Shown: piece after piece, positions 47,986-56,637 of the stretch
Position numbering within the stretch: position 1 is the first letter of the stretch
Layout: each line of letters starts with the position of its first letter
Assembly: GCF_012272855.1 (NCBI RefSeq)
Contig: NZ_JAAXCQ010000005.1
Coordinates: forward strand, 1-64,000
Length of the DNA stretch: 64,000 nucleotides
Origin: Arenibacter sp. 6A1
Lineage (GTDB): Bacteria; Bacteroidota; Bacteroidia; Flavobacteriales; Flavobacteriaceae
Reading direction: 5' to 3'
Made by a program: the position numbers and the translations under genes
The notes under the pieces: generated by a model
The model's input: only the letters and a program-made list of their open reading frames with translations
The model's database searches: none
Told to the model about the DNA's origin: nothing

Positions 47986-50900
47986 TTAATGACCAGATTC
48001 ACAAGAGCAACCTGTTCGGGTTTCCCCATGCCAGTCAAAAGCAGGAGCATAGTCATTCATTTCCCAATAAAATGCACCTCTTTCTTTTTCATAATTCCCC
48101 ACCTCGTTCATGGTTTCCGTATCGTATAATCTACCGTTAATCATAGTATAGATGACAGAGTTGGAATTTTGAATATTTTCAAGAGGGTTTTTATCCAAAA
48201 CGATCAAATCTGCCAACATTCCTGTCTTTAGTGAGCCCAAATAATCGTCCATTCCCAAATAATTGGCTCCATTTATGGTTGCTGCTTTTAAAGCTTCCAT
48301 ATTGGTCATTCCTCCTTGTGCCAGCATCCATAGTTCCCAATGAGCTCCAAGGCCTTGTATTTGTCCGTGAGCGCCCAAGTTCACCTTAACGCCTGCATCT
48401 GCCAATTTCTTGACGCTTTTTGAAACTAGGATATGACCGTTTTCATATTCTTTTATCGGTGCCATGGTACGGTGCCTAGAACGAGCGTCAATGATGCTCC
48501 TTGGGGTATACTTTAAAAGTTTTTCATCTTCCCATACATCGGTAGTCTGGTACCAGTAGTTTTCCCCATTCAATCCGCCATAATTAACGATCAAAGTAGG
48601 GGTGTATCCGGTCTGACTAGCAGCCCATAATTGGGTAACATCTTTATGAACAGTGGCCACGGGTATATTGTGTTCTATTCCGGTATGTCCGTCCAAAATC
48701 ATGGACAAATTGTGAAAGAATGTGGAACCTCCCTCTGGAACCACCGCTATCTCATTGTCGTGGGCAGCTTTAATAATTTGCTGTCTTTGGTCCCTTCTTG
48801 GCTGGTTGTAACTTTTTACAGAAAATGCGCCAAATGCCTTTGTTCTATGAATGGCCGAGCGCGCATCGTCCAAATTATTGATAGTGGCTTTAAAGTCTCC
48901 CTCTGCTCCATACAATATGATCCCTGTAGAAAAGATCCTTGGGCCCACCATATTTCCAGCACGAACCATTTCCGATTGTGAGAACACCATTTCAGTATTT
49001 GCCGAAGGATCATGAGTAGTGGTAACACCATAGGCCAAATTGGTATAATATTGCCAATGTTTTTGTGGACTAATTCCGAACCTGAAATGCCCAAGGTGTG
49101 CGTGTACATCTATTAATCCGGGCATAATTGTTTTGCCACTTACATCAATGATCTTAGCGTCAGCAGGGATGCTAACGGCATTTTTGGCACCAAGGTCCAT
49201 AATTTTGTTGTCCTTGATCAGTAGGGTACCATTTTCTATAACCTTATCACCATCCATAGTAATGATTCTTGCTCCCGTAAAAGCAATCATTCCCTGTGGT
49301 TTATCCGTAGGCAGGCTTAGCTCAATCTTAACACCCACGGTATCTAATTTTGGTATGGAATCCGGAGCACCTTCCAAAAAGAGAAATCTTTGGTTAATGT
49401 CGGCACTAAAATATGCGTCACCTAGGGTCCAATTCAATTGAGTGCTATTGTCAGACCAATGCAAATTAATTCCCGCGTCACGTGCTACCTGGGCCACAGG
49501 AACATTTGTCGCGTTTCCGTCCAATTCAATAGTATTCCCTGTCATTGGAAGGGCCGCAATATACACTTTGTATAAATTGGTAAAGGCTACCCAGTTATCG
49601 TCTGGACTTGGAATAATTCTTTGTGCGTATTTAGATTTCACTAATTCCCTAGGTGCTTTTCCATCTAGGTTGACTGTTTTCAGGGTTTTGGTTAATTCCC
49701 CAAATAGATACCCCCCAGTTTGGTAATATATCCTATTGGCATCCTTGTTGAAAGAAGGAAATTGACCTTCTTTTACAACTAATTTCTTGGTGGCCTTGAT
49801 ACCAGATTTTTTGGACTTAACAACATCTAATAAATAAATACCGGGTTCTTTGGTGTTTACATACCCCTGGTTCCCGTTTCCTTCCTCTTCCCGGTACACA
49901 ATGCGATTAATGTCTTTTGGCGAAAATGAAGGCTCTCTGTATATGGCTTTCTCTGTGGTTAATTGTTCAGGTTTGTTTTTGGATGAGCTTAGGTTCAACC
50001 GCTGTATAGCTCCCATATTTTCATCGTTCCAAGTCACATAAACCAAGTATTTTCCGTCCTTAGAAAAGGAAGGTTCAAATTCAAGATCCGTCCCTGAGCT
50101 AAGGCGAACTGCCTCCCCATTTGGAAGTGCCTTTTTCCATAAATACCCGGCCGCGTTAAAAATTAAAGTTTTACCATCCGGAGAAGTTACCGCGTGGCGT
50201 ATAGCCTTTGGATTAAAGGTTTCCGGGGAAGGGTCGTTTTTAAATTTAAGCGCATTTACTATTTTGTGTTCTGCCGTGGCAGAAAAAGGGATATCGGTAA
50301 CCTTTAAGGATTTAATATCGATTTTTTTGATTTTCCCCTGAGCCCAGATAATAATGTGTTGATCATCTGGTGTGAAATTGAATCCGGTGAATGGCCCAAA
50401 GATGGCCCATGCTTCTTGTTGGTCTTTACTAAGTTGATCGTATAGAGGCCACTCCTTTCCTGAGGCAAGATCGTGTAGGTAAAGTACCGTTTTTTCCCTT
50501 ACTCTCTTGACAAAAGCCATTAGCTTTCCGTCATGTGATATCACTGGACGTATGGCACCTCCAGGACCACCGGTAACCTTTTCTATTTTGCCATTTTCTA
50601 GGTTATATCTATTAATGACATAAATCTGGCTGTTAGGGTCCTTGTTATACTGAAAAAAACCTCCTGGGTACACGTCTTCACTAAAGTATACGTACTTGCC
50701 GTCGGGTGATGCCCAAGGCTCTCCAGCATCTTGCTGATCGTTCTTCTTTTTTGTAAGCTGAATACCCTTTCCTCCAGATTTATGGTACATCCAAATTTCA
50801 CCCGCTCCTAGGGAACGTGTTGCAGTAAAATGTTTTCGACAGAAAATATAGTTCCCATCAACGGACCACACCGCATTGTTTACCAATCTAAAATCTTCTT

Positions 50901-51288
50901 TGGTTATCTGCTTTGCATCAGTACCATCGGTATTCATGACCCATATATTGTCTCCCCCACCAGCATCGCTGGTAAAGCTAATGCTTTTGCCATCTGGACT
51001 AAATCTGGGCTGTACTTCAAAGGCATGTCCTCCCCTGATCAGGGTGGCATCACCACCAGTGATAGGAATCGTATAGATATCACCAAGCATATCAAATACT
51101 ATTTGAGTGCCATCTGGACTTACATCGAGGCTCATCCAAGAACCCTCGTCCGAGGTGATGGATACATTTTTATAAGGAAGTGCTGGAGTGGATACCTCCC
51201 AACTTTCTTTTTTGGCCTCCTCTTTATCTTGGGAATAGGAGGTTATACAATTAAGTAGGAGCAGTGCAAAAAGGATACTGTTTTTCAT
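47986..51288 (-). CDS. TolB-like propeller fused to amidohydrolase
   Basis: The 1100-residue protein has a signal peptide (about 1-19, ending SYSQ). Residues about 45-620 contain TolB/WD40-like repeats: SLDVSPDGTQIVFDMLGDIY, PRFSPDGKSISFTSDAGGGD, SPDGKTLIFNAAGYLW. The amidohydrolase domain (about 675-1065) begins GARIITMDGDKVIENGTLLI and has MPGLIDVHAHLGH near 722-734 with the metal-binding HxH; IEHNIPV and LGAHGQ are further ligand regions. The tail ends TGCSCESGH, with two Cys. It probably hydrolyses a cyclic amide or peptide outside the cytoplasm; substrate unknown. Confidence 0.9.
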   Translation of the reverse strand: MKNSILFALLLLNCITSYSQDKEEAKKESWEVSTPALPYKNVSITSDEGSWMSLDVSPDGTQIVFDMLGDIYTIPITGGDATLIRGGHAFEVQPRFSPDGKSISFTSDAGGGDNIWVMNTDGTDAKQITKEDFRLVNNAVWSVDGNYIFCRKHFTATRSLGAGEIWMYHKSGGKGIQLTKKKNDQQDAGEPWASPDGKYVYFSEDVYPGGFFQYNKDPNSQIYVINRYNLENGKIEKVTGGPGGAIRPVISHDGKLMAFVKRVREKTVLYLHDLASGKEWPLYDQLSKDQQEAWAIFGPFTGFNFTPDDQHIIIWAQGKIKKIDIKSLKVTDIPFSATAEHKIVNALKFKNDPSPETFNPKAIRHAVTSPDGKTLIFNAAGYLWKKALPNGEAVRLSSGTDLEFEPSFSKDGKYLVYVTWNDENMGAIQRLNLSSSKNKPEQLTTEKAIYREPSFSPKDINRIVYREEEGNGNQGYVNTKEPGIYLLDVVKSKKSGIKATKKLVVKEGQFPSFNKDANRIYYQTGGYLFGELTKTLKTVNLDGKAPRELVKSKYAQRIIPSPDDNWVAFTNLYKVYIAALPMTGNTIELDGNATNVPVAQVARDAGINLHWSDNSTQLNWTLGDAYFSADINQRFLFLEGAPDSIPKLDTVGVKIELSLPTDKPQGMIAFTGARIITMDGDKVIENGTLLIKDNKIMDLGAKNAVSIPADAKIIDVSGKTIMPGLIDVHAHLGHFRFGISPQKHWQYYTNLAYGVTTTHDPSANTEMVFSQSEMVRAGNMVGPRIFSTGIILYGAEGDFKATINNLDDARSAIHRTKAFGAFSVKSYNQPRRDQRQQIIKAAHDNEIAVVPEGGSTFFHNLSMILDGHTGIEHNIPVATVHKDVTQLWAASQTGYTPTLIVNYGGLNGENYWYQTTDVWEDEKLLKYTPRSIIDARSRHRTMAPIKEYENGHILVSKSVKKLADAGVKVNLGAHGQIQGLGAHWELWMLAQGGMTNMEALKAATINGANYLGMDDYLGSLKTGMLADLIVLDKNPLENIQNSNSVIYTMINGRLYDTETMNEVGNYEKERGAFYWEMNDYAPAFDWHGETRTGCSCESGH

Positions 51289-51548
51289 TGTTCTAATGAG
51301 TCGTTAATTATAGAATTTCCAAATGTACTTAATAGAAACATAATATGCCTTTTTCTTATTGAGTTTTGCCCGACAATGTTTTGGTTTGAACTGTTAAAAC
51401 CCCACAATCCTTTTTTTTTGTTTATTTTACTTAAACAACTATTGATACCTTAATTATGGTTCAAGGTTTTGTACTGTACTACCTACGGAAATGCAACAAT
51501 AATTTGGACGATCACTAAGGTTTAGTGGCTACATTTTGATATAAACCC

Positions 51549-51629
51549 GCGTTAGGGACCGCGGCGGCATCCCCGCAGCAGCGCAAGGGATATAGCCAAG
51601 GGCCCGCCCGACAAAGGAGGGAACGCCCA
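51549..51629 (+). repeat. Dispersed structured repeat, copy E
   Basis: GCGTTAGGGACCGCGGCGGC at the start, AAGGGATATAGCC in the middle and GGAGGGAACGCCC at the end. The hairpin loop between ATCCC and GGGAT (CGCAGCAGCGCAA) differs from copies C and F, while the stem is unchanged. Confidence 0.8.
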
Positions 51630-51788
51630 GAGTAGAATGTCAAAAACCTTTAGATATTTGAGTTTATCAGAATGAATAGCTTTTAGATGGAATCTTATTC
51701 CCGCTAAACCATAAATACAGGGCCTACCCCCTATTCTTATTGATATTATAAAATAATCCTAATTTTATAAAACCTATAGAATATACAG

Positions 51789-51796
51789 TAACTTTG
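51789..51796 (+). promoter_or_regulatory. -7 box of the small barrel gene
   Basis: TAACTTTG, 28 bp before the ATG. No TTG at the usual -33 distance. Confidence 0.6.
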
Positions 51797-51824
51797 CCAG
51801 CATTAATCATAAAAATTAAGAACC

Positions 51825-52295
51825 ATGAAAAAATTATTAGTTTTATTTACTGTGTTCACCTTAACTGCTATCGGCGCTAATGCTCAAGCTATTTCCAACA
51901 ATGCTTTGGGACTGAGAATTGGGGATAATGACGGATTTGGAGGGGAAATTTCCTACCAAAGATTGCTTTCCGAAAACAACAGATTAGAATTTGATCTAGG
52001 TTGGAGAGACTCTAACAATGTAGATGCTTTTAAACTTGTAGGCTTGTACCAGTGGGTTATGAATATTGAAGGTGGCTTTAACTGGTTTGTGGGTGCTGGT
52101 GCCGGACTAGGTTCTTACGATTCTCCGAACGGTGATGGTACGTTTGCACTTATTGCAGGTGATATTGGAATTGAATACAATTTTGATTTCCCCCTTATAT
52201 TGTCCTTGGATATGAGACCAGAACTTGGTTTTAATAATAGTTATTCAGACGACCTGGATTTAGATATTGCTTTGGGGATTAGATACCAGTTTTAA
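51825..52295 (+). CDS. Small outer-membrane beta-barrel protein
   Basis: The 156-residue product has a signal peptide (about 1-21, ending ANAQ) and a compact barrel of alternating residues: GEISYQRLLSENNRLEFDLG, GGFNWFVGAGAGLGSYDS, and a final LDIALGIRYQF ending in aromatic Phe, as in outer-membrane strands. It resembles OmpX-like small porins of Bacteroidetes. It is monocistronic with promoter and terminator; role unknown. Confidence 0.82.
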   Translation: MKKLLVLFTVFTLTAIGANAQAISNNALGLRIGDNDGFGGEISYQRLLSENNRLEFDLGWRDSNNVDAFKLVGLYQWVMNIEGGFNWFVGAGAGLGSYDSPNGDGTFALIAGDIGIEYNFDFPLILSLDMRPELGFNNSYSDDLDLDIALGIRYQF

Positions 52296-52370
52296 ATAAT
52301 AGCTTCAGGAATTTAGCACTAGGCACGGACATTGACCTAACTACGCTAAAGATTCCTAACAACACCTATC

Positions 52371-52402
52371 AAAGAGGTATCCACTTTTGGATGCCTCTTT
52401 TT
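52371..52402 (+). terminator. Terminator of the small barrel gene
   Basis: AAAGAGG (52371-52377) pairs with CCTCTTT (52394-52400), extended inward by ATCC/GGAT; a T-run follows. Confidence 0.85.
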
Positions 52403-52443
52403 ATTTTACACCACTGTATTTTTACCTCAGACAGGAACAGGTT

Positions 52444-53628
52444 CTACAACAGCGCTTGAACGGCCAACCAGGCCATTAATCCGCCTCCTATTTCCAAGGC
52501 AGATTCGTCTATATCAAAAGTAGGGGTGTGCAATCCGGAAGTAATTCCTTTGTTTTCATTCCCAACCCCCAACAAATAAAAGCAGCCTTGATTTTTTTGG
52601 GTATAAAAGGCAAAATCTTCTGCGGCCATCCATGGTTCTAAATCTTCCACTTGTGATTCTCCCAAATACCCTTTGGCACTGTTTTTCATTGATTCGGTTA
52701 AGGCCAAATCATTCCGCAGATGTGGATATCCTTTGGGAATATCTACGATACACTCTGCTCCCATCCCATCGGCAATGGCCGTTACCAATTTGGTTAATTT
52801 CTCAATGGCCTCTGTCCGCCAGTTTTCGTCAAAGGTTCTAAAAGTACCTTCAATGGTTACCTCATCGGGGATCACGTTATTGGCACCATCGCCAATAATT
52901 TTTCCAAAAGACAATACGCTTGGTGTTTTGGGCGAAGCCATTCTACTAACCAGCTGTTGGGCCGCCACGATAATATGCGATGCTATAAGAATAGGATCTA
53001 TACATTCTTCGGGCACCGCAGCATGTCCGCCCTTTCCTTTTACTGTAAGGTATATTTCGTCCATGCTTGCCATAAATTGCCCTCCCCTAAAACCTACCTT
53101 TCCTACTGGCAGATTAGGTATAACGTGATGCCCTAAATGAGCGACCTTACCCAAGGCTTTATAGGCAGGCTCTTTCATTACCAAGGTTGCGCCTCCGGGC
53201 ATCAATTCTTCCCCGGGCTGAAACAATAATTTTATAGTGCCAGAATATTCTGTTCGCAGTTCAAATAAGATTCTTGCCGTTAGCAATAAGGAAGTCATAT
53301 GGGCATCATGGCCACAAGCATGCATAACCCCTTCATTTTGGGAAGCATAGGATACTACATTTTTTTCATGAATAGGAAGCGCATCCATATCGGCCCTTAG
53401 GAGTATTGTTTTTCCCTTTGTTTTCCCTTCTATACTTGCCAATAATCCAGTTCCCGCAACAGTTTCAATGGAATCTATTCCTATTGCCAACAATTGTGTT
53501 TTTACAAAAGCCGCTGTTTTATACTCCTTAAAGGAAAGCTCGGGATGGCTATGCAAATACCGCCTCACCTCCACATAGTCGTTCGCATACCCTTTTGCCA
53601 ATTGTTTTATTTTCTCCTTTAATCCCAT
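52444..53628 (-). CDS. M20-family amidohydrolase (N-acyl-amino-acid or hippurate hydrolase type)
   Basis: The 394-residue enzyme carries RRYLHSHPELSFKEYKTAAF, LRADMDALPIHEK, MHACGHDAHMTSLLLTA near residue 101, FQPGEELMPGGA and GHHVIPNLPVGKVG, the metal-binding and catalytic blocks of the M20D group. The lid domain (about 185-300) includes GKGGHAAVPEECIDPI. It removes acyl groups from amino acids or cleaves an acyl-peptide; exact substrate unknown. It begins 8 bp after the ApbE gene and is probably cotranscribed. Confidence 0.93.
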   Translation of the reverse strand: MGLKEKIKQLAKGYANDYVEVRRYLHSHPELSFKEYKTAAFVKTQLLAIGIDSIETVAGTGLLASIEGKTKGKTILLRADMDALPIHEKNVVSYASQNEGVMHACGHDAHMTSLLLTARILFELRTEYSGTIKLLFQPGEELMPGGATLVMKEPAYKALGKVAHLGHHVIPNLPVGKVGFRGGQFMASMDEIYLTVKGKGGHAAVPEECIDPILIASHIIVAAQQLVSRMASPKTPSVLSFGKIIGDGANNVIPDEVTIEGTFRTFDENWRTEAIEKLTKLVTAIADGMGAECIVDIPKGYPHLRNDLALTESMKNSAKGYLGESQVEDLEPWMAAEDFAFYTQKNQGCFYLLGVGNENKGITSGLHTPTFDIDESALEIGGGLMAWLAVQALL

Positions 53629-53636
53629 TTCTATTA

Positions 53637-54632
53637 CTATTTAAGTAAAAAATCTTCGAAACCAACAGAATTCAGTTGTTGATAATTCCCCGGAACATCG
53701 GAAACCATAAAAAACTCCACTGCTGTATTCCCATTTTTTATCAAACCAGCCTTTTCTTGGCCTCCTACACTAAAAGCCGAGGCATAGGCATCGGCCATAC
53801 TTCCATTGGGAGCTATGGTGGTAACTTGTATATTATTACTCAATGCCATTCCCGATTTTGGATCTATGATATGGGAGTACCGTTTTCCATCTACCCATAC
53901 ATATTGGTACAAATCGCCAGAAGTAGCTATTGCCCTATTTTTTAATTTGATCCTTTGTACTATCTCCTTTCCTTCCTTGTTATAATAGCCAAACCCTACA
54001 ACCCAATAATCTTTATCGGCCGGTGGATCACTGACCGTGATATCGCCTCCCATGTCTACCATTGCCGATGATATTCCGTTTTGCTGTAAAAGTTTTATCG
54101 CTTCATCGGCAGCATACCCTTTTCCTATCCCCCCAAAATCTAATTGCATGGCGTCTCCTTGTATGCTTACTACATTTAGTGATGGAAAATGAATATTGTG
54201 AGAGCCAGTATTCTTCATGGCCAGTTGTATCTGTTCTGTTGTTGGCAACACCTTTGTTTTTCTCGTCGTCTTCCAAAGCGCTATTAAGGGCCCCATGGTG
54301 ATATCGAAGGCGCCATGGGTCTTTTGACCATATTGTACGGATAGCTGTAAAATATTGAACAAGTCGTCATGAACGGACACGTTTATTTTTGACGTCTTAC
54401 TCAGTCTTGTCAGGTCGCTATCGGGCAAATAATTACTCAAAACACCGTTCAGTTCATCGATCCTATTGAATACCAATTGCGCTATGGAATCGGGGTTTTG
54501 TTGAATTTGGGCATAGAAAACCAACCTGATTTGCGTTCCCATTTGTTGGTGGGAATATTCAAATCTAGATTGCGAATTTGCTACCCCAAACCAAAGAAGA
54601 AAACATAAAAAGACGTAATTCATTTTTTTCAT
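53637..54632 (-). CDS. apbE: FAD:protein FMN transferase
   Basis: ApbE attaches FMN covalently to Thr/Ser of exported flavoproteins such as Rnf or Nqr subunits. The 331-residue protein has a signal segment (about 1-20, ending ANSQ), then QQMGTQIRLVFY, LDFGGIGKGYAADEAIKLLQ, SSAMVDMGGDITV and YSHIIDPKSGMALSN, the family motifs, with MADAYASAFSVGG near the C-terminus. No Nqr/Rnf gene is in the window. It forms a unit with the M20 gene. Confidence 0.95.
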   Translation of the reverse strand: MKKMNYVFLCFLLWFGVANSQSRFEYSHQQMGTQIRLVFYAQIQQNPDSIAQLVFNRIDELNGVLSNYLPDSDLTRLSKTSKINVSVHDDLFNILQLSVQYGQKTHGAFDITMGPLIALWKTTRKTKVLPTTEQIQLAMKNTGSHNIHFPSLNVVSIQGDAMQLDFGGIGKGYAADEAIKLLQQNGISSAMVDMGGDITVSDPPADKDYWVVGFGYYNKEGKEIVQRIKLKNRAIATSGDLYQYVWVDGKRYSHIIDPKSGMALSNNIQVTTIAPNGSMADAYASAFSVGGQEKAGLIKNGNTAVEFFMVSDVPGNYQQLNSVGFEDFLLK

Positions 54633-54758
54633 ACCGTCCTATTAAACTGGGTAATGTATTCGTTATTTGATTCCTAGGAAACCCAATGAACTACAATAGT
54701 CGCTCTGGTATACTACTTATCAACAGGAGCAACTAGATCGTTTTTTTACACAATAAAA

Positions 54759-55310
54759 TTAGGCCTTAGAATACACCAAATCAAAATTTACGGTAACATT
54801 TTCACCTACCACTATTTGGCCAAACATTGCTGTTGGCGGTGCTATATTATAGTCTGTTAAATTTATTTCTTTATTCCCCTTTATAAAATACTCCTTGCCT
54901 GTTTTACGGATTTCACAGCTAAGGACAACGTCCTTGGTCACTCCTGCAATGGTAAGCAAACCCTTAATAGTACCCTTGGAAGCATCGGCATCCTTTTCTG
55001 TTAGTTCCTTTAATTTAAAAGTCACCTGCGGATGTTCTTCCATTTTTAAAGCGCTATGGAGTTTCTTATCCATAGACGCTCCACGTTCGCTATTGATCTT
55101 TTCTACTGTTACTTCTAAGGTAAGCTCCTTGATAAGATTTTCTTTGTTTTGAATTGTTCCCTTCATGGCATTTGCCTCCACTATCCAGTCGCTTACCGTG
55201 GAGCTACCATTAATGGTGACTACACTTTTTGGGGATAAGGAATATTTTTCTTGTGCTTGGCTTATAAAAACCACTGGTAACAAAAGAAGCAATAACAATA
55301 TGTTTTTCAT
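54759..55310 (-). CDS. YceI-family periplasmic lipid-binding protein
   Basis: The 183-residue product has a signal peptide (about 1-19, ending ISQAQ). The YceI barrel shows SLSPKSVVTINGSSTVSDWI, KLHSALKMEEHPQVTFKLKE, GLLTIAGVTKDVVLSCEI and YNIAPPTAMFGQIVVGENV. YceI proteins bind isoprenoid-type lipids such as quinones. Genes for ApbE (126 bp downstream) and a SUMF1 lipoprotein (upstream) flank it, with no clear operon. Confidence 0.92.
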   Translation of the reverse strand: MKNILLLLLLLPVVFISQAQEKYSLSPKSVVTINGSSTVSDWIVEANAMKGTIQNKENLIKELTLEVTVEKINSERGASMDKKLHSALKMEEHPQVTFKLKELTEKDADASKGTIKGLLTIAGVTKDVVLSCEIRKTGKEYFIKGNKEINLTDYNIAPPTAMFGQIVVGENVTVNFDLVYSKA

Positions 55311-55451
55311 GTATTTTTCGTTTATGGAAGTCTACATTGCCTATAGGAAAGTAGCTCCGTGGTTGTTTATTTTATGTTTTATATGGTTTCTTCTCCAAAA
55401 AGTCCTCCTAGCCATCCTTCGCTATTTAAAACTTAGGAGTACAAATCATTT

Positions 55452-56474
55452 TTATTCATCCAATACCGTCTGCCAAAATTTCTTTTGTTCTTCTGCACTA
55501 GGCTGTGTTTTTGGACTTACCAATCTAAATCCGATAAAATTAGAATCGGTATTCCACCAAAAGCTTTTCGGAATTTGCGGATCTCGTTTCTGTAATTTCA
55601 AGCTCGATGCTACTCTCCTTGAAGATCGCAACACCTCAGCATCATCGTCCCATGACCCTCCTCTGATCACTCTCGGGTGAATTACGGTAGGTTGTACCCA
55701 CGGATTATTTTCTTTGGTACTGGCATAGGCATTTTCCTTGTATTCGTCCAAGGTCCATTCGGCGACATTCCCATGCATATCATACAAGCCCCAAGGGTTC
55801 GGCAATTTGGTACCTACCTTAGCGTATTGATTATTGGAATTTTTATAATAAACCGCATAATCGTCTATTTTTGAGATATCGTCCCCAAAAGAATAAGCGG
55901 TATTGGTCCCTGCCTTGGCCGCATATTCCCATTCTGCCTCTGTAGGCAAACGATAAAAAGTGCCCGTTACAGAACTTAACCACTTACAGAACACCAAAGC
56001 TGAGTAAGCAGACATACTAATGGCCGGATATCCTGTCTTTCCCATTCCATAAGACGGATCTTCATAAGGCGGACTCGGTCTGGTGATAGCATCCAAATCT
56101 GCCAGTTTGCCCTTTTCTATTTCCTGAAACAACTCCTTATTCTGTTTAAAAAAGAGTTCAAACACTTCCCAGGTAAGTTCATATTTCCCCATCCAAAAGG
56201 CATCTAGGGCCACTTCTTTAACTGGACCTTCGTCGGCTTTTCTATTGGGCTCTGAAGCCGGGCTCCCCATCATAAAACTTCCTTCGGGGATCAGTACCAT
56301 ATCAAAGGAAATATCCGTTGCTGGAATGTTTTCTGTAAATTCTTTCGGAGCAGCTGGTGCTTTCGGACTTCCCTGAACCACTGTATTTTGTGTTTTACAG
56401 GATTGTAGGGACATAAAAATGGCTGGAATAATAAATAAAGAAGGCTTTAGTAAACCTGGATTAATTTTAAGCAT
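55452..56474 (-). CDS. SUMF1/FGE-sulfatase-domain lipoprotein
   Basis: The 340-residue product has a lipobox LQSC (Cys26). The SUMF1 domain (about 55-325) begins DMVLIPEGSFMMGSPASEPN and has RLPTEAEWEYAAKAGTNTAY, WGLYDMHGNVAEWTLDEY, VIRGGSWDDDAEVLRSSRR and SNFIGFRLVSPK. It is shorter than the gliding lipoproteins GldJ and GldK, which share this domain. The Cys pair of true formylglycine-generating enzyme was not recognised, so a structural or binding role is likelier than catalysis. Confidence 0.85.
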   Translation of the reverse strand: MLKINPGLLKPSLFIIPAIFMSLQSCKTQNTVVQGSPKAPAAPKEFTENIPATDISFDMVLIPEGSFMMGSPASEPNRKADEGPVKEVALDAFWMGKYELTWEVFELFFKQNKELFQEIEKGKLADLDAITRPSPPYEDPSYGMGKTGYPAISMSAYSALVFCKWLSSVTGTFYRLPTEAEWEYAAKAGTNTAYSFGDDISKIDDYAVYYKNSNNQYAKVGTKLPNPWGLYDMHGNVAEWTLDEYKENAYASTKENNPWVQPTVIHPRVIRGGSWDDDAEVLRSSRRVASSLKLQKRDPQIPKSFWWNTDSNFIGFRLVSPKTQPSAEEQKKFWQTVLDE

Positions 56475-56637
56475 TGGTTTGATTAATTAGCGTCAACCAC
56501 TAAAATTATTACTATTATTTGAAAAAAATAAGAATAAGCTACATTTTACTTAAATTATTTAAAAGTTTGTGAGGTATATCCCTTAAAAACTGTTCATATT
56601 TTTTGTAATATTGACTAAACCATAAAACCGCACTGCC

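Larger units (their letters stand above)
51289..51824. other. Divergent intergenic region containing repeat copy E
   Basis: No gene is seen. It holds the dispersed repeat (51549-51629), poly-T/A tracts around 51410-51420, and the promoter of the small barrel gene at the right end. Confidence 0.5.
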
